This document shows positions 45,410 to 54,127 of a stretch of DNA of 64,000 bases, piece after piece; within the stretch, counting starts at the first letter, position 1, and each line of letters opens with the position of its first letter. Under the pieces are notes generated by a model. That model searched no databases. It was not told where the DNA came from and saw only the letters and a list, made by a program, of their open reading frames with translations. The stretch covers positions 186,001-250,000 of the forward strand of contig NZ_JAYRYK010000001.1 of the NCBI RefSeq assembly GCF_041916975.1. The letters run 5' to 3'. Position numbers and translations under genes: made by a program. Source of the stretch: Sphingosinicella sp041916975 (lineage in GTDB: Bacteria; Pseudomonadota; Alphaproteobacteria; Sphingomonadales; Sphingomonadaceae).

Positions 45410-46636
45410 ATGGCAGTGGCGACACGCGGTGTGTTGAACGGGCTCAGGATTCTGGAAATCGGACACTTCGTGGCGGCACCGTTCGCAACGCGCCTGCTCG
45501 CCGACCTCGGCGCCGATGTCATCAAGGTGGAACCGCTCGCGGGAGACCCTGCCCGGCAATGGGGCGAGCAGGTGGACGGGCATTCGCTCTGGTGGTCCAT
45601 CCACGGCCGCAACAAGCGCGTGATCTCGCTCGATCTCAAGCACCCGCGCGCCCGCGACATCGTGCTCGGGCTCGTCCGCCACACCGATGCGCTGATCGAA
45701 AATTTCCGGCCCGGCCAGCTCGCGAAGCTCGGTCTCGGCGCCGAAGTGCTTCGGACTGCCCGCCCCGATCTCGTGATCGCGCATATTTCCGGCTACGGCC
45801 AGACCGGTCCCTACCGCGACCGTGCCGCGTTCGGCGTGATCGGCGAGGCGATCGGCGGTCTCCGCCACCTCACCGATCATGCGCCCGGCACCAGCGACCT
45901 GCCGCCCGTGCGCGTGGGCGTCAGCATCGGGGACTCGGTTTCGGGCCTCTATGCGGTGATCGGCGTGCTCGGCGCGCTCTGGCAGCGCGACCGTGCGAAC
46001 GGTGACGGCAAAGGGCGCACCATCGACGTGGCGCTCACCGAAAGCATCCTCAGCATGATGGAAGGGATGCTCCCCGAATACGGCGCGCTCGGCAAGGTGA
46101 AGCAGCCCGCAGGCGGCGGCATCGCCACCGCCGCGCCCACCAACGCCTACCCCACCGCAGACAATGCCTGGATCCTGATCGCCGCCAACTCGGAGCCACT
46201 ATTCGCCCGGCTGATGCAGCTCATCGGGCGCCCCGAGCTGATCGGTGTGCCGGAATATGCGGGCAATCAGCAGCGCGTCGCCAATGTCGCTGCGCTCGAT
46301 GCGCTGATCGGCACGTGGACGCGCAGACATCCGGTGGATGCGCTCGTGCAGATGCTGGAGGATGCCGACATCCCCAGCTCCAAGGTCTACACGGCAGCCG
46401 ATATCGCCGCCGATCCGCAGTATCGGGCGCGCGGCATGGTGCGGGATATCGTGGACCCGAATTTCGCTGCGCCGGTGCTGCACACGGGCGTCGTACCGCA
46501 TGTTGTGGAAGCCCCCGGCGACGTGCGCTGGGCGGGGCCGGCTGTCGGCGCACATACCGACGCAGTGCTTGGTGAACTGCTTGGGCTCGATCCCGCCGCG
46601 CTCGCGGAATTGCACGCCGAACGTGTGATCGGCTGA
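45410..46636 (+). CDS. CaiB/BaiF-family CoA transferase
   Basis: A class III CoA transferase of about 408 residues that moves CoA between acids without hydrolysing ATP. Recognised by LRILEIGHFVAAPFATRLLADLGADVIKVEP, KRVISLDLKHP and GYGQTGPY; the catalytic aspartate is D175 in VSIGDSVSG. AAGAGG lies seven bases before the ATG at 45410, so it is preferred to the ATG at 45404. Likely substrate is the acid formed by the aldehyde dehydrogenase or a related one. Confidence 0.9.
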   Translation: MAVATRGVLNGLRILEIGHFVAAPFATRLLADLGADVIKVEPLAGDPARQWGEQVDGHSLWWSIHGRNKRVISLDLKHPRARDIVLGLVRHTDALIENFRPGQLAKLGLGAEVLRTARPDLVIAHISGYGQTGPYRDRAAFGVIGEAIGGLRHLTDHAPGTSDLPPVRVGVSIGDSVSGLYAVIGVLGALWQRDRANGDGKGRTIDVALTESILSMMEGMLPEYGALGKVKQPAGGGIATAAPTNAYPTADNAWILIAANSEPLFARLMQLIGRPELIGVPEYAGNQQRVANVAALDALIGTWTRRHPVDALVQMLEDADIPSSKVYTAADIAADPQYRARGMVRDIVDPNFAAPVLHTGVVPHVVEAPGDVRWAGPAVGAHTDAVLGELLGLDPAALAELHAERVIG

Positions 46637-46649
46637 TCAGGAAGGCAAA

Positions 46650-46675
46650 ACGGGCGGCCCCGAAGGTCCGCCCGT
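46650..46675 (-). terminator. terminator for TonB receptor gene
   Basis: ACGGGCGG and CCGCCCGT form a perfect 8-bp stem (extended by imperfect pairs) between the convergent CoA transferase and TonB receptor genes. A TTTT run follows on the minus strand only, so it most likely ends the receptor transcript. Confidence 0.6.
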
Positions 46676-46682
46676 CGCGATC

Positions 46683-48806
46683 TTAGAACTGGTAACCGAG
46701 GCGCACACCGTAGACGCGGGGCTCGTCGGCCGCGCGGCGATCGGCCTGCACCGCGGCAGACACGTTGCGGAAGCGCACCTCGTCCGTCAGGTTACGCGCC
46801 CACGCTGTCACCGAAATCCGGTCCCCCGGGAAATTGTAGGTAAGGTTCGCGTTGATGACGAGGTGCTCTTTTTCCTCGAGACGGTTGCCGACGTCCCAGA
46901 AGAAGGACGTCGAGTAATAAGCGTTCGCGGACGGCACGATGCTGGCGCCGTTCCCCAGTTCGTGGCGGTAACTGACCGCCGCGTTGAACGTGAATTCGGG
47001 CGAGCGCACGTTCTTGTTGCCGGTCACGTCGCGGATCACCGACTGGTTGCGCCCGTCGCCGCCCAAAACCGGGATAAAGATCTGCGCGTTCGGGAACTTC
47101 GAGAATTCCGCATCGAGATACGAGGCCGACAGACGCACATCGAGGCCCTGCGACGGACGCAGTGCGAATTCGACATCGAAGCCCTTCGTTTCCACCTCGG
47201 CCGCGTTCGCCACCAGGATCAGGTTGGTCGCTGGATTGAGCGCCTGGACCTGAAGATCCTTGATGTCGTAGCGGAATGCCGAAACGTTCAGTGTTGCGAG
47301 TGCCCCGAGGCGCGTTTTCACGCCGATCTCGTAGGCATCCACGGTTTCGGGATCGACCGCGACTGTGGAGAGACCGTTCGCGTTGAACGTGCCGCTCTTG
47401 AAGCCCTGCGAGAAGCTGGCATAGGCCATGAAATCCCGGCTCGGGTGATAGGCGAGCACGACGCGCGGCGTCACCGAATCCCACGATTTGTGAGCGTTGT
47501 TGACGACAGGATTGCCATTGATCTGGCCGTCGTAGTTCTTCTTTTCGTAACTGTAGCGCAGGCCGCCGGTGAGTTCGAAATCGCCGAGCGTGTATGTCGC
47601 GTCCGCGAAAGCCGCGAGAGCTTCCGTCACCTGCTGCGCGGTGATGAGCGTGGTCGCCGTTGCCGACTGAACCATCAGCGGATCGTACTTCGCTTCCTGA
47701 CGCAGATAGAAACCGCCGAGCACCCACGTTAACGGCCCATCGCCGTTGGAATTCAGCTGCAGTTCCTGCGTGAAGTTGGTCCCGCGCTCAGTATTGCCGA
47801 TCTGGCTGAGCAGCGCGGGCGTCGTATCCGAATCGTAGTTGATGGATTCGGTGTAGAACCAGCGATGCGCCGTGGTCGACGTGAGGCTGACCGCACCGAG
47901 ATCCCACTTGATCCGCGCCGAGAGGCCTTCCTGCTCGGCGAGATAGCCGACATCGCCATTGCCGATGAAATCATACGGGCCGGATGGCAGCAGGCCGCCG
48001 GGCAAATAGCCTTGATAGCCGCTGATCGGCTGGACGAGGATCGGGCTCGCATCGTCCGTGCGCATCAGGTCGCCCGAGATAGTGATCGACAGGTTTTCGG
48101 AGGCGTTGAACAGCGCGGCGCCGCGCAGCGTCCAGCGCTCGCTTTCGCCGATCTTGCCGCCACGGAAACTGTTGGTGAACCAAGGGTCATGGCTGTCGTA
48201 GTTGCCCGCGAGCGACACCGCGAACTGATCGCTGATCGGCCCGGTGATAAAGCCCTGCGCGGAGACGGCATTGTAGTTGCCGTAGCCGAGCTGGAAGCGC
48301 CCTTCCGGATTGAACTGGGGCTGGCGCGTCGTGATGATGATGGCGCCGGTGTTGGCATTGCGGCCGAACAGCGTGCCTTGGGGGCCCTTCAGCACCTCGA
48401 CCGATTGCACGTTCGCAAGCTCGTAGAGCTGGCCGTTCACGGTCGGCATGTAGACGCCGTCGATGTAGGTCGCCGCGCTGCCCTGTTCGCCGAGGTTGGT
48501 GACCGTGGAGCCGACACCGCGAATAAACGGCTGCACATAGCCGCCGCTTTCGGTGATCGTCATGCCGGTCACCGCCTGCGCGAGATCGTGCGTGGAGGTG
48601 ATGCCCTGCTCTTCCATCTGCTTCGAGGTGATGGCGGTGACGGCGATCGGCACGTCCTGCAGGCGCTGCTCGCGGCGCTGCGCGGTGACGATGATCTCCT
48701 CGACCTGCGCGGTCTCCGCCGCCTCCTGCGCGGAAGCCGCGGACACGCCGAGGCCGGCGACAAGCGCAAACGCAGCCGTCGATACATAGAAACAGGATTT
48801 CTTCAT
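46683..48806 (-). CDS. TonB-dependent receptor
   Basis: Outer-membrane receptor of 707 residues. Signal peptide ends VSAASAQ; a TonB-box-like VEEIIVTAQRREQRL follows; the plug domain has IRGVGSTVT and the barrel ends in the usual aromatic YQF. No siderophore or vitamin marker is visible; in sphingomonads such receptors often serve uptake of hydrophobic substrates. GGGGAGAAG lies before the ATG at 48806. No repeated operator is seen upstream, unlike the second receptor. Confidence 0.93.
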   Translation of the reverse strand: MKKSCFYVSTAAFALVAGLGVSAASAQEAAETAQVEEIIVTAQRREQRLQDVPIAVTAITSKQMEEQGITSTHDLAQAVTGMTITESGGYVQPFIRGVGSTVTNLGEQGSAATYIDGVYMPTVNGQLYELANVQSVEVLKGPQGTLFGRNANTGAIIITTRQPQFNPEGRFQLGYGNYNAVSAQGFITGPISDQFAVSLAGNYDSHDPWFTNSFRGGKIGESERWTLRGAALFNASENLSITISGDLMRTDDASPILVQPISGYQGYLPGGLLPSGPYDFIGNGDVGYLAEQEGLSARIKWDLGAVSLTSTTAHRWFYTESINYDSDTTPALLSQIGNTERGTNFTQELQLNSNGDGPLTWVLGGFYLRQEAKYDPLMVQSATATTLITAQQVTEALAAFADATYTLGDFELTGGLRYSYEKKNYDGQINGNPVVNNAHKSWDSVTPRVVLAYHPSRDFMAYASFSQGFKSGTFNANGLSTVAVDPETVDAYEIGVKTRLGALATLNVSAFRYDIKDLQVQALNPATNLILVANAAEVETKGFDVEFALRPSQGLDVRLSASYLDAEFSKFPNAQIFIPVLGGDGRNQSVIRDVTGNKNVRSPEFTFNAAVSYRHELGNGASIVPSANAYYSTSFFWDVGNRLEEKEHLVINANLTYNFPGDRISVTAWARNLTDEVRFRNVSAAVQADRRAADEPRVYGVRLGYQF

Positions 48807-49013
48807 GGATTCTTCTCCCCACACCAATCGTTATTTGCAACGGATCGCGAAGCGATTCCTTGGCTTTTTCAGCACCTCATGGGGGCGCTTTGGAATTTAA
48901 ACTAATGGTGCTTTGTTTTTGTGTCAATCGAACTTGTGTAATTTCAAATTATGCGCAGATTCGCGTATTATATCGCTGTACGATAGTGTGACGAGAGCCG
49001 GTTTACGCCGCGC

Positions 49014-50351
49014 TCAGGCACCGTCGACTTCGGTCATGCGCGCGTGGAATGCGCGGCGGGAACGCAGCGCCACAGGGATGATGATCGCAGCCATCACGGC
49101 CTCGACAATCACCACCGCGACACCAAGCCCGCGCGCGCCCGAAAGCGAGTCGCTGAGGAGCCCGACGGTTGTGGGCCCAAGTCCCAGTCCGCAAAGCGTG
49201 TAGGTCATCATGTTGAACGACGCTGCCACACCGCGAAACCGGTCGGGCGTCAGCATTTGCATTCCCACGTAAAGCGATGGCAGCACCAGCGTGGAATTGA
49301 AGATGAACAGCACGAGCGCCAGCGTGGCAAGCGGCACGCCGGGTGCCGCGACGAGGCCTGCCGCCGTCGTCAGCGAAATCACTGCGCCAAGGGCCATCAC
49401 GAGCAGCGGCGCACCCGGAACGCCGCCCGCGCGCAGCCGATCCAGCAGCACGCCGCCCGCAATCGTACCCATCGGCCCCGCGACGATCCCGATAATCCCG
49501 ATGAGCTGCCCTGCCTCCGCCGTCGTGAACCCCTGGAGACGCACGAGCAGGCTCGCCGACCAGCTGGTGAGCGCGTAGCCCGTCGTCGCCGTGCAGCTGC
49601 CGACGACGAGGAACGGCGCATACGCCCGCATATTCCCGAGCAGGTAGCCGACACCTTCGCGAAGGCTGGCGAGTTGCCCGCGCCAGGCGGACTCAACGGC
49701 GTGCGCGCGCGGCGGCTCGCGCATCCACAGGAATAAGAGGAGCACGGGGATGGCGGCGACACCCGCAACGAAAAACAAGGCCTGCCACGGAACGAGCGGA
49801 TCGAGCCCCGGTAGCGCAAGCCCGCCTGCCGCCTGGACCCCGGCAAGCACCGCGCCGCCGCCAAGGAATGCGAATCCGTAGCCGAAGTTCGCGCCGAGCC
49901 CGAAGATCGCCGTGCCGCGCGCGAGCTGCGCCGGCGGGAAATAGGCGGCGAGAAGCGACATGCCGGCGGGCACCAGGCACGCCTCCCCCAGCCCCACGAG
50001 AATGCGCGCGGCGAACAAGGTTTCGAAGGACGTAGCGAAAGCCGCGCCCACCGTCGCCATGCTCCAGAGCGCGAGTCCGAGCATGATGAGATTGCGGCGA
50101 TTGACGACATCGGCGATGCAGCCGAGCGGCACGGCGAACCCGCAATAGAGAATGGCGAAACCCGTGCCTTGCAGCAGCCCGAGCTGCGTGTCCGAAAGCT
50201 GCATCGCCGCCCGCACCGGCTCGGTGACGAGCACCATGATGAAGCGGTCGATGACGGCGATGGTGTGCGCTGCGCAGAGCACTGCCGCGACATACCATTT
50301 GTGGGCGCCGCTGCGGTGTGCGAAGTCGCCGGCGGCGGCCACGCTCGCCAT
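49014..50351 (-). CDS. MFS transporter
   Basis: A protein of 445 residues with about twelve hydrophobic helices and the MFS signature region DVVNRRNLIMLGLALWS between helices 2 and 3. The length and pattern fit the large sphingomonad MFS group in catabolic clusters. Two bases separate its start from the stop of the preceding NTF2-fold gene, so they are translated together. Substrate not known. Confidence 0.9.
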   Translation of the reverse strand: MASVAAAGDFAHRSGAHKWYVAAVLCAAHTIAVIDRFIMVLVTEPVRAAMQLSDTQLGLLQGTGFAILYCGFAVPLGCIADVVNRRNLIMLGLALWSMATVGAAFATSFETLFAARILVGLGEACLVPAGMSLLAAYFPPAQLARGTAIFGLGANFGYGFAFLGGGAVLAGVQAAGGLALPGLDPLVPWQALFFVAGVAAIPVLLLFLWMREPPRAHAVESAWRGQLASLREGVGYLLGNMRAYAPFLVVGSCTATTGYALTSWSASLLVRLQGFTTAEAGQLIGIIGIVAGPMGTIAGGVLLDRLRAGGVPGAPLLVMALGAVISLTTAAGLVAAPGVPLATLALVLFIFNSTLVLPSLYVGMQMLTPDRFRGVAASFNMMTYTLCGLGLGPTTVGLLSDSLSGARGLGVAVVIVEAVMAAIIIPVALRSRRAFHARMTEVDGA

Positions 50352-50353
50352 GC

Positions 50354-50713
50354 TCAGCGCGGCTCCGGCTTCATCGCGCCCATGTCGAAATAGTCCCGCC
50401 AGTGCGTGATCAGGCCGTTTTCCACCTCGAACGTACCCATCACGGGAATAGTGATGCGGTCCTCGCCGCGCACGAAGCGGTCGATGCGCTCAGTGAGCAC
50501 GACATTGCCCTTCGCGGCGATGTTGAGGATGATCCATTCTGCGGAATCGACCGGCCATGACGCGAGATGGCGGCGCACAGCCTCCCGGCCCGTCACAGGC
50601 TTCAGCGGCATGTTGTGATAGACGATCGCGTCCGCCATCAGGCCATAGATCGCGCCCTCGTCGAGCCGGTTCCACGCATCGACAAAGGCCAGCACCGTCT
50701 CTTCGGCGGTCAT
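50354..50713 (-). CDS. limonene-1,2-epoxide hydrolase-like NTF2-fold protein
   Basis: A protein of 119 residues with the NTF2-like cone fold and the pattern of limonene-epoxide hydrolase-like proteins (VLAFVDAWNRLDEGAIYGLMADAIVYHNMP; GRITHWRDYFD-like end). The ATG at 50713 has GGGAG six bases upstream; the GTG at 50716 is less well placed. A terpene-epoxide hydrolase role would fit, but many of these proteins have other activities. Confidence 0.75.
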   Translation of the reverse strand: MTAEETVLAFVDAWNRLDEGAIYGLMADAIVYHNMPLKPVTGREAVRRHLASWPVDSAEWIILNIAAKGNVVLTERIDRFVRGEDRITIPVMGTFEVENGLITHWRDYFDMGAMKPEPR

Positions 50714-50764
50714 CACCTTCTCCCGCAGATCGTTATACGTGCGTCTGTCCGCGCACTTGTTTTC

Positions 50765-50787
50765 CTAACATTGATAGATATTGTTAG
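50765..50787. promoter_or_regulatory. tandem operator pair
   Basis: CTAAC-ATT-GATAG (50765-50777) overlaps TAGAT-ATT-GTTAG (50775-50787), two copies of the cluster motif facing opposite ways in the gap between the divergent small genes at 50713 and 50828. Confidence 0.6.
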
Positions 50788-50827
50788 GGAGGAAGCTGCG
50801 CGAGGGCAAGCGCGAAAGGGAGAAAGC

Positions 50828-51364
50828 ATGGCCGACACGTCTGAGGCGATCCGCATACTCACCGACAAGGCGGCCATCACCGACGTGCTGCATCGCTATT
50901 GCCGCGCCGTCGATCGCCGCGACGCCGACCTGCTGCGCCGCGTTTATTGGCCGGACGCGATCGACGACCACGCCGTGTTCAAGGGAAATGTCGAGGAGTT
51001 CATCGCCTACAGCTTCCCGTTCCTCGAAGGCGTGATGACGCAGCACACGATCACCAACATCATGATCGACCTGACAGGGCCGGATGAGGCATTCTCCGAA
51101 TGCTACTTCTCCGGTTTTCACGACTTACCGGCAGAGGACGGCCGACGGCTGGAGCGCACCGTCGGCGGACGCTACCTCGACCTTCACGAGCGGCGCGGCG
51201 ATGAATGGCGCATCAAGAGCCGCACGCTCGCGATCGACTGGTACAACGAGCGCCCTGGCAATTCGGTATGGGACAGCGGCCGCTACGCGAACCTCCCCAA
51301 CCGCGGCAGCGCGAAACCCGACGACCCGCTTTACCGCCTGCATCCTTGGGGTGCGAAGCTTTAG
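50828..51364 (+). CDS. SnoaL-like NTF2-fold protein
   Basis: A protein of 178 residues of the SnoaL-like family, with VLHRYCRAVDRRDADLLRRVYWPDA and a long C-terminal tail. These act as cyclases, hydrolases or dehydratases on small rings, and as partner proteins in sphingomonad catabolic clusters. GGGAGAAA precedes the ATG. Its last four bases overlap the convergent CMD-family gene. Confidence 0.8.
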   Translation: MADTSEAIRILTDKAAITDVLHRYCRAVDRRDADLLRRVYWPDAIDDHAVFKGNVEEFIAYSFPFLEGVMTQHTITNIMIDLTGPDEAFSECYFSGFHDLPAEDGRRLERTVGGRYLDLHERRGDEWRIKSRTLAIDWYNERPGNSVWDSGRYANLPNRGSAKPDDPLYRLHPWGAKL

Positions 51365-51963
51365 GCGGCGTGCGTCGCCGTGGGTGAGGCCGTGCGCTCC
51401 GGGCTGTCGATCGCGCATTCGCGGGTGATGAGGTCGTAAGCAAAGACGAGCTTCGTCCAGCCGCTGACGATCGTTGCGAAAAAGCCTAGTTCCAGGATTT
51501 CCGCATCGGAGAAATGCACCGCGAGCCGCGCGTAAAGTGCCGGCGTGAGTAGCGGATCGGCGTTGCGGATCACGAACAGTTCGGAGAGCGCGAGCACCGC
51601 CTGCTCCTGCGCGCCGAACAGCGGGCTCGATGCATCGCCCATGGCGTCGATCTGCGCCTGTGACCAGCCCGTGGCGAGCGCGGCGGGGACGTTGTGCGCA
51701 TTGCAGACGAAGCAGCCATTGGTGAGCGAGAGCTTCAGACGCACCAGCTCCTTCCACTTGCGATCGACGACCATGTCGCCGCCAGCATTGTCGAAGAGCG
51801 CACCGTAGAAATTCGCCTGATACCAGCGATAGAGCGCCGGGTGATGGCCGAACACTTCGAGACGCACGCCGTCCCCGGCGACATCGATGCTCGCCTCGCG
51901 GAGCGCGCGCAGATCGTCCGGTAAGGCTTCGGGCGCGACGCGGCCCAGCAATGGATTTGGCAC
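51361..51963 (-). CDS. carboxymuconolactone decarboxylase-family protein
   Basis: A protein of 200 residues with the AhpD/CMD fold. The redox motif is NGCFVCNAHN, with C84, C87 and H90, as in peroxidase-type members. It may detoxify peroxides or act on a lactone; the CxxC motif favours the former. Divergent from the P450 gene across two operators. Confidence 0.82.
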   Translation of the reverse strand: MPNPLLGRVAPEALPDDLRALREASIDVAGDGVRLEVFGHHPALYRWYQANFYGALFDNAGGDMVVDRKWKELVRLKLSLTNGCFVCNAHNVPAALATGWSQAQIDAMGDASSPLFGAQEQAVLALSELFVIRNADPLLTPALYARLAVHFSDAEILELGFFATIVSGWTKLVFAYDLITRECAIDSPERTASPTATHAA

Positions 51964-52001
51964 AACCTACCTCCCACATCTGCTTTTTTTTGCAATTTAT
52001 A

Positions 52002-52014
52002 CAATCATCGTTAG
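52002..52014. promoter_or_regulatory. CTAAC-N3-GTTAG-like operator
   Basis: CAATC-ATC-GTTAG matches the right arm fully and the left arm in three of five positions. It lies 38 bases upstream of the CMD-family gene start. Confidence 0.45.
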
Positions 52015-52080
52015 ATAATGAACCTCAAAAATCGACACCAGTCTTGAACAGCGTTGCAAAGACGTCGAGAATATCGTTAT

Positions 52081-52093
52081 CTATCGATGTAAG
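52081..52093. promoter_or_regulatory. CTAAC-N3-GTTAG-like operator
   Basis: CTATC-GAT-GTAAG matches 8 of 10 arm positions, 30 bases upstream of the P450 start. Confidence 0.5.
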
Positions 52094-52123
52094 CCTGAAA
52101 ACGGGCGCCATGGGGAGATGGGA

Positions 52124-53365
52124 ATGTCAGCCAGCGCAGCGACGATCGACGCCGACTTCGATGTCAATTTCGCCGATCCCGCCTTCCTCGCCAATCCGTG
52201 GACGCCGCTCACGCGCCTTCAGGAAGAGGCACCAGTGTTCTTCAGCCGGAACCAGGGCGGCTGGGTGATCTCCCGCCACGAGGATGTACGCGCCTGCTAT
52301 GCCGACCGCCGGCTTTCGGCGGCGCGCGGCGACCAGTTCTTCCGGGGTATGCCGCCCGAGATCCTGGCGCAGACCGAGGCTGTGCGCGCCTTCAACCGCT
52401 ACAACGTCAACCGCATGGACGGCCGCGACCACACGCGCGTCCGCGCGCTCCTGCTGCGGGCGTTCGACGCTGGCGCAATCCGCAAGGTCGAACAGTTCAT
52501 CGGCGAGGTCGTCGAGGACGTGCTCGACGAATGCGGGCGGCTCGGCGAATTCGAATTCCTTGAAACCGTGAGCGCGGTGCTGCCGACGCGTGTGATGCAG
52601 CGCCTGTTCGGGTTGCCCGACGAATATCGTCCGCTGCTGTTCAACCTCGCGACCCAGTTCACGTCTGCAAGCACCGCCGCCGCCGTCACGCCCGAGCTGC
52701 TGATCCAGCTCGACAAGGCGATCCGCGCCATCAACGCCGTGTTCGATACGTTCATTCCGCTCCGCGAAAAGGAACCGGGCGACGATCTCATCTCGATGAT
52801 GGTCCATGCCCGCGACGGACTGAACAAGCTGAGCCACGAAGAGATGCTCTACAATCTCGTCGGTCTCGTCGTCGCCGGGGCGGAAACCACCGCCCATTCG
52901 CTCGCTACGCAGACCGCGCGCATCGCCCGCGACCCCGCGCTCACGCAGCGGCTGCGCGACGATCCCGACTGCGCCTTCGCGCTCACCACCGAACTGCTCC
53001 GCTATCCGGGCACGGTGAAATGCATGACGCGCTACGCGGCCGAAGATATCGAGCTGCGCGGTCAGAAGATCGCCAAGGGCGACCTCATCTGGATCATGAA
53101 CGCGGGCGCCAATGTCGACACGCGCGTTTTCAGCGATCCGTTCACCACGATCATCGACCGCCCCAACGCACGCGATTCAATGGCGTTTGGGCCGGGCCTG
53201 CATTTTTGTATCGGGCACCTGCTCGCACGCACCGAGCTTGCTGAATTCCTGAAGCGCGCCTTCCGCCGCTTCGACATCGCGATCCTGCAGGACGATGTCG
53301 AAATGCTTTCCAGCTACATTTTCTACGGTTTCCGCAGCCTGGACGTCCGCTTCACGGCGCGCTGA
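52124..53365 (+). CDS. cytochrome P450
   Basis: Soluble bacterial P450 of 413 residues. Heme cysteine C362 lies in FGPGLHFCIG, the I-helix oxygen-binding motif is AGAETTAH, and the K-helix ELLR (ExxR) is present. GGGGAG six bases before the ATG at 52124 fixes the start over the ATG at 52118. Uses a ferredoxin, for which the 2Fe-2S protein at 56480 is the local candidate. Hydroxylation substrate unknown. The SDR gene follows after three bases. Confidence 0.94.
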   Translation: MSASAATIDADFDVNFADPAFLANPWTPLTRLQEEAPVFFSRNQGGWVISRHEDVRACYADRRLSAARGDQFFRGMPPEILAQTEAVRAFNRYNVNRMDGRDHTRVRALLLRAFDAGAIRKVEQFIGEVVEDVLDECGRLGEFEFLETVSAVLPTRVMQRLFGLPDEYRPLLFNLATQFTSASTAAAVTPELLIQLDKAIRAINAVFDTFIPLREKEPGDDLISMMVHARDGLNKLSHEEMLYNLVGLVVAGAETTAHSLATQTARIARDPALTQRLRDDPDCAFALTTELLRYPGTVKCMTRYAAEDIELRGQKIAKGDLIWIMNAGANVDTRVFSDPFTTIIDRPNARDSMAFGPGLHFCIGHLLARTELAEFLKRAFRRFDIAILQDDVEMLSSYIFYGFRSLDVRFTAR

Positions 53366-53368
53366 TCC

Positions 53369-54127
53369 ATGACACGACTTTCGGGAAAGGTCGCGCTCGT
53401 CACCGGCGGCGCACGGGGCATCGGGCGCGCGATCGTCGAGCGTTTCGCGGCGGAAGGTGCGCGCGTGATGATCGCCGACATCGTGGAGGATGAAGGCCGC
53501 GCGCTTGCCGCCGGGCTGCCGGATGCGATGTTCCACACGCTCGATGTCTCGAAAAGCGTGGACTGGGATGCTGCGATCGCGGCGCTACAGGCGCGGTTCG
53601 GGCCGCTCGGCGTGCTCGTCAACAATGCCGGCACCAGCATGAGCGGCTCGATCGCCGACGCCCCGGAAGCGGACTGGCACCGGATCATGGATATCAACGC
53701 GCTCGGCACCTTCCTCGGCTGCCAGCGCGCTGTGCGCACGATGGGCGCGCACGGCGGCTCCATCATCAACGTCGCATCGAGCCGGGGCCAGCGCCCGTCG
53801 TCCGGGCAAGCGATCTATTCGGCTTCCAAGGCGGCCGTGCTCAGCCTGACGCGCAGCGTCGCGCTCCACTGCGGCGAAAACGGCCTGCCGATCCGCTGCA
53901 ACGCGCTCTGCCCGGGTGTCATTGAAACGCCGCTTCTCCGCCAGCACATGGCTAGCCTCGGCGATGAAGCCGCCGCGCGCATCCAGCTCGGCGCGATGCA
54001 GGTGATGAACCGCATCGGACAGCCCGAGGAGATCGCCGCCGCCGCGCTGTTCCTCGCCTCCGACGAGGCGAGCTTCGTGACCGGCGCCGAACTCAACGCC
54101 GACGGTGGCTTCCGCATCCGCGACTAG
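53369..54127 (+). CDS. SDR-family oxidoreductase
   Basis: Classical short-chain dehydrogenase of 252 residues with the cofactor motif TGGARGIG (13-20), NNAG (85-88), and catalytic YxxxK (Y150, K154). Likely oxidises the hydroxyl produced by the adjacent P450. Its 3' end overlaps the convergent hydrolase-fusion gene by four bases. Confidence 0.92.
   Translation: MTRLSGKVALVTGGARGIGRAIVERFAAEGARVMIADIVEDEGRALAAGLPDAMFHTLDVSKSVDWDAAIAALQARFGPLGVLVNNAGTSMSGSIADAPEADWHRIMDINALGTFLGCQRAVRTMGAHGGSIINVASSRGQRPSSGQAIYSASKAAVLSLTRSVALHCGENGLPIRCNALCPGVIETPLLRQHMASLGDEAAARIQLGAMQVMNRIGQPEEIAAAALFLASDEASFVTGAELNADGGFRIRD

Noticed and set aside
48807..49013. Possible operator copy upstream of the first TonB receptor
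   Set aside because: The CTAATGG and GATAG fragments there do not form the 13-bp palindrome; matches are no better than expected by chance.
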